Source of the DNA: Petrosia ficiformis
Taxonomy: Eukaryota; Porifera; Demospongiae; Haplosclerida; Petrosiidae
Length of the DNA: 64,000 nucleotides
Assembly: GCA_947044365.1 (NCBI GenBank)
Contig: OX345644.1
Coordinates: forward strand, 1,179,501 to 1,243,500
Reading direction: 5' to 3'
Part shown: one piece after another, positions 59,094-64,000 of the stretch
Layout of the letters: each line of letters opens with the position of its first letter
Numbering within the stretch: position 1 is the stretch's first letter
Program-made: the position numbers and the translations under genes
The notes under the pieces: generated by a model
Seen by the model: the letters and a program-made list of their open reading frames with translations, nothing else
Databases searched by the model: none
Told to the model about the DNA's origin: nothing

Positions 59094-59759
59094 CCATATT
59101 AGGAAGTTTACATGTGTACAGTGGATCTATTATATATGTACTATATAGTAAAACAATCAGACAGTCTGGTAACTATGGAAGTATTACAGTTGGATGTTTC
59201 TTCATCACTCATAAGCTCTTGTTAATAAGTACAAATGAATGCACTCAGGTGCAGAACCCTCGCTAAAAAGATGCTACTATGAATGTATGCTTCTCAGCAT
59301 AAACAATCAACAATGAAACAGGGTGTCATGGGCGTTCCTCATCCGCCTACGTTCGGATTAATAACGTTACATAGGCGTGACTGAGTAACAATGGCGACGG
59401 GTGAAAAAAGCCTATTTTTCGACTTTGCACGACTGTATCTAATCCATCGAAGAGTTTTCTTGCAAATCACTTGAATCTCGCAGTAGACCTAGTGTGCTCT
59501 TTCCTTCGCAGTGACCAAGAATCTTCAAAAGTAGGCCGTTGCAAAGATTAGTGGGAACACACACACACCGATTATTATAACCCTCCGCCTACGCGCTTGG
59601 GTTAACAATAGTGTATTACCATATATGGTAAAAATAACTATGTACTATTTAATTATGGTAAAAATAATGATCCCACTATTCTACAAACTGTTCATAACCA
59701 CAAATATTATCAGTTATTATAATAGATACTATTAATATATTTCTACATACCATATTAGG
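59094..59759 (+). promoter_or_regulatory. Three CArG boxes upstream of TRIM-NHL copy E
   Basis: CCATATTAGG at 59094-59103, CCATATATGG at 59619-59628 and CCATATTAGG at 59750-59759. The last is 35 bp before the ATG at 59794, the same distance as in copy A. A ~350-bp GC-richer insertion without homology to copy A (about 59240-59600) separates the first box from the others. Confidence 0.6.
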
Positions 59760-59793
59760 AAATAACTAGTCTATTTTTAGAGAGGACAAAGAG

Positions 59794-61910
59794 ATGGCTC
59801 AACAATCTTCTTCTACTGCTCTTAAGGAATTTGATGAACAACTAACATGTAATGTATGTTTGGATCAGTATACTAACCCCAAAACGCTTCCATGCTTACA
59901 TAGCTTCTGTTTACAATGTATTGAGAAACTACCACAAGAACCACAGGTACAAACACACACACACAATCTGCTTTTGTTAACACTTCATTGTTTATACATT
60001 ATTTTATTTACTAACAGGGAGACAAGTATTTCATAAGCTGTCCTTCATGTCGTAAACCCATACAACTACCCGACATAGGGCCCACTGAATTCCCTACTGC
60101 TTTCCTCATTAATAGCCTCATAGGTGTACTCAATACTTCTAAACTACTTCCATTCAATGAGGATAGAAATATGAAGTGTAACGATCATAACAAGTCATTC
60201 AAAGTCTACTGTGAAACCTGTCAACAGCTTATTTGTCGAGATTGTACAGTTAGTAAACGACATCAAAACCATGATTACAACCTTGTTACAGAGTCCTACC
60301 CTAAACATCATCGAGAGATAGAGGCTGACCTCACAACAGTGAAAAGAAAAGTAGCTGATGTTAATACAGCAGTGACTAACCTCGTCAGTCGAGAGAGGGA
60401 TGTCACAAAACAAGGAGAAGATGTCAAGAAAAAGATCCACACACTCTCTCAACTAATCATAAATTTAGTTCAACAGTCAGAGAGACAGTTAGTTCAACAG
60501 GTAGACACTGTAGTACAACAGAAGATTCAATTACTAACCAAACAAAAAGAAGAGGCAGATAAAGTCCTCAAACAGCTGAAAGATTGTGAGGAGTTTGTAG
60601 AACACAGTCTGAAGGTAGGGACTCAACAACAGATATTGAGGGAGAAACAGAATATGATACAAGTAATGACAACAGTCAATCAAGATGTCAACCCTGTTGT
60701 ATTTCAACCAATAGAGGAGGCCAGCATCATATTCACTAGTAATCACACATTGGTTGATAAATATGAGGGTATTGGTCAGTTAAAGTTTGCCAAATCAATT
60801 CTTGTCAAGAATGCTTGTTATGTTGGTAAGGAATCGACCATCGCTCTCGACCTCCACACTCAAGATGAATCTCCCCTCTCGGTTCCTCTCTCCCTCATCT
60901 CTTGTGAACTCTCTTCTGCTGATGATAGTCAACTCATATCATGTGATATCAATGAGACCCAGGCAGGAAACTATGATATAAGCTTTACACCACGTACCAG
61001 AGGAAAACATCAATTGACAATAGAATTAGGAGGTGTGAATATCCCTGGTAGTCCCTTTACTCTTCGTATCATCCCTTCCCCTGAGATGAGAGGTAAACCA
61101 GTGAATATTATATCAGGACTCAATAGACCATTTGGTGTAGTAATCGCTAAGAATGAAGAGATTGTAGTAGCTGAGTATAGTGCCCATCGTATCACAATAC
61201 TAAGCAAGGAGGGAAAGAAAGTCAAGTCATTTGGAACAGAGGGAACAAAGGAGGGTCAATTCACTTATCCTCGTGGAGTTGCCATATCTCAAGATGGACG
61301 CATTTTAGTAACTGATAATCATCGACTACAGAAACTAACATTTGAAGGTCATTGTGTGAAATCAGTTGGGAGTGGTGAAAAAGGCAATGGTCCTCTTCAG
61401 TTTAATACTTCTAGAGGTATTACAGTTCATCCTACCACAGGACAAATATTCGTTGCTGATACATGTAATCATCGTATTCAAGTTCTCAATAGTGATCTCA
61501 CCTACTCTCATAGTTTTGGTAAGGAAGGTTCATCACCAGAACAATTCAATTATCCATGTGAGGTGACATTTGACAATGAAGGATATTTGTATGTTGCAGA
61601 TACTAATAATCACTGTATCAAGAAGTTCACATCAACAGGACAATACATATCAACATTTAGTTCACGTGGGTCTAATCCTGGTCAAATTAAACAACCTTCC
61701 TCCATCATCATAGATAACAATCTATTATATGTTAGTGAGTATGGTAATAATCGTATCTCAATATTTGATACTAATGGATGTTTTATACATTGCTTTGGTA
61801 AGAGTGGTAGTGGAGAGGGAGAGTTTAATAGACCATTTGGTATAACAGTAGATTCATTAGGTAACTTGTATGTTAGTGACCATAGTAATAACAGACTAGT
61901 TGTTTTGTAG
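59794..61910 (+). CDS. TRIM-NHL protein, copy E (intact, 681 residues, no B-box 1)
   Basis: Exon 1 59794-59946 (51 codons), exon 2 60018-61910, GT-AG intron, open from ATG to TAG. RING ([25 protein letters not shown]), then directly B-box 2 ([23 protein letters not shown]), coiled coil, filamin-type domain ([16 protein letters not shown]), and six NHL repeats ending YVSDHSNNRLVVL. It lacks the same 61 codons (B-box 1) as copy B, so B and E share an ancestor not shared with A and D. Expected role: E3 ligase and/or RNA-binding regulator, as known for TRIM-NHL proteins; the target is unknown. Confidence 0.88.
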
Positions 61911-61944
61911 ATCCATGACATGTTCATCTTAGAGTATAATAATG

Positions 61945-61947
61945 TAG

Positions 61948-62006
<59 letters not shown>

Positions 62007-62310
62007 TTGATTCTAATTGTTCTTATAATAATTTTACTTCACAATTTATCAACTAGTCATTCACAAGAAGAACAGGAACAAATATTTGTAAAATGTGGGG
62101 ATATCAAAAACGAAAAAGTATGCTAACAAGATTGGAACAGTATCATAGCAACAAAACTAAACTACCCACTTCCATATAACTCTATAGTACACACATGTAG
62201 TTATACTTATGTATAGGGTTATATGGATGTGGTTAGTTTAATTTTGTTGCTAAGATACCATCCCAATCTTGTTGCGTATGTTTATGTCCCTACATCTTCT
62301 TTCCTTTTTT
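61945..62310. repeat. (ATT)n plus hairpin MITE behind copy E
   Basis: (ATT)n at 61949-62005; hairpin at about 62090-62300 with arms like those behind copies C and D (TAACAAGATTGGAACAGTAT and ATACCATCCCAATCTTGTTG). Confidence 0.8.
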
Positions 62311-64000
62311 AATAAATATTTTTATTTTATTATATCAGAGACTATGACTATGTCGGATTGGTCCAGAAAAAAAATGGCCGCCTATACATTTCAATTGCAA
62401 GTGATGAGCTGATATCTCTGCTAATATATAGAGATAAGTCGGAATACTTTATTGACAACACCACTAGATGGCCAGAGATCATCATTAAAGCAGAGAACTG
62501 GCGAGTGGCAAAACTGGCAAAATCTTTATCTTCATAATATTATTTTTCAGACAAATCCTTGTTGAACTATCATAATGATTCTAGCACCATTCCAATTGCA
62601 TTCACAATGAAATTCAAAGTTACAAATATCAACAAGATACTTTAAACCACTGCAGGAATTTCATCTCAAATTGAATGTCATTTTCATAAGTGGGTTCTGT
62701 GTTGCCGCTGACTCAAACACTCGCATTGCTGCTTTCCTGCCGCTAACGAACCATGATTTGGGTATTTACATGTATGGCTTTCTTAGAAGGTCTTCTGTCT
62801 GACTAAGGAATTGTAAATCTGTGCTCGGGCTGTTAATAAGTGGAAGTTATATACATGTAGGTGAGTAAAATATGGGCATTGCTCCACAAACTACAGACAC
62901 TTGACATGTTCTACAATGTACATACATAGTTAAGTATTTTTATACAAAATAATAAAATTAATGATGTATTATATCAAAATAACTGATAAACAAGGCCAGA
63001 ATGGTATCTTAGCAACAAAATTAATTATATATAATTATTAATTATAACTATATATTATATATATTATACATATGTACACATTGATAATATACCAGGGATA
63101 GACACTATTTATATCATGATAATTATTTGTAATCTGTACAAGTATCTATAACAAATAATATCCACAACTATCTATTAAACATGAAAAAAAAACAATGGAA
63201 ACAAGAATAGTAAAAAATATTTTTAAATGATAGAAGATGTAGGAATGACAAAACCCAAAAAGTATCAAACACTAAAATAGAGATAGTCAGGAGTGGATGG
63301 ATCCAGGTGGGGGGTTGATGGGGTTACAACCCCTACTTATAATTGATATATGTTAACTTTCTTAATTAAATGAAACTGCTAACTTTAACTGTTAATCAAA
63401 CTCACTTACTACTAGCTTATCTGCTACCTTGCTTGAAGCCATGTTCATACTAATTAACTTACAACTGGGTGTGGTTCAACTTAGTGAACTTTAGTGATGG
63501 GTAATTACAAAAGTTCTGACTTTGATTCGATACCAAGTAGTCTGAGAATAACAATCGATGGAATTGAGTACAATATCAAGTACTTAGTAACAGCTGAATG
63601 GGTTGAATTTGACAGCTGGTATAATAATTAAATCGTGCTATTATTAAATTTTTTAAATTTGTTATTTTGTAATGGGGTGTGTCATGAGTGTGACTACTTG
63701 GAATAATTCCAGAACTAGTACTGGATACCTGTAATTTCATGATAGGAATTGAAGAATTGAAGAATTGAATACTTTGAAATCAGAATAGCCCATCACTAGT
63801 GAACTTCATGCTGGTAAAGATGGCTGACAAAAGACTAGTGTCTTGAAAAGGCATTATAAATAATATAGCACTATTTTCATGTTAGTAATGTAGAACAACT
63901 TTTAATACTAACACAACTAATGAGATTTAGGACTACCAGACTGACTATACTATCTTTTAATAAACACATAATTCTGCTGGAGGGAGTTATGTACCAGAGA
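62311..64000. repeat. Dispersed repeats, no gene
   Basis: 62340-62990 matches 47400-48115 (for example ATTTCAATTGCAAGTGATGA, GCATTGCTCCACAAACTACA). 63485-64000 matches 40475-41000 almost to the end of the window. The stretch 63000-63480 is AT-rich with no signal. Confidence 0.75.

Overview
The window looks like nuclear DNA of an early-branching animal, most likely a sponge. This is an inference: genes are split by short GT-AG introns, metazoan-specific families are present (a voltage-gated calcium channel with AID and IQ motifs, TRIM-NHL proteins), the DNA is AT-rich, and tetranucleotide microsatellites are very abundant. No bacterial operons, CRISPR arrays or viral genomes are seen.

Layout. 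(1) 377-22491, + strand: one large four-domain calcium channel alpha-1 gene. I could trace 41 exons from segment IS1 to the stop codon, and their phases close over 2079 codons by hand count. Its N-terminal exon(s) lie left of the window. (2) 23395-57543, - strand: a gene whose first exon and last exon resemble the ribosome-biogenesis protein URB2/Npa2. Its exons fall in two clusters, 51.27-57.54 kb (5' half) and 23.40-30.80 kb (3' half), separated by a 20.5-kb gap that behaves as one intron. (3) Inside that gap, on the + strand: three TRIM-NHL loci (31.35, 41.90 and 48.48 kb), a fourth NHL remnant (46.36 kb), an intact mitochondrial GTP-specific succinyl-CoA ligase beta gene (SUCLG2, 35730-37684), a dead pogo/Tigger-type transposase and other mobile-element debris. 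(4) 57.7-62.3 kb: a rearranged duplicate block that joins a copy of the calcium-channel gene's 3' end to a copy of one URB2 exon and a further, intact TRIM-NHL gene (59794-61910). (5) 62.3-64 kb: repeats that also occur at 38-41 kb and 47-48 kb.

How the parts relate. The channel, URB2 and SUCLG2 are unrelated housekeeping or signalling genes. The TRIM-NHL copies are a local expansion. All five loci share (ATT)n and hairpin-element flanks to varying degrees. The four loci with a start region have CArG boxes (the serum-response-element type) in front of the start codon, so they may share control by an SRF/MADS-box factor. Two TRIM-NHL copies (48.48 and 59.79 kb) are open from start to stop; two carry a frameshift and one is a fragment. 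The points most worth a second look are the URB2 gene interrupted by the TRIM-NHL array, the URB2 exon present twice with a different frameshift in each copy, the CArG-box promoters, the exact 141-bp repeat in the channel II-III loop, and the decoy duplicates of the domain II pore-exon acceptor.
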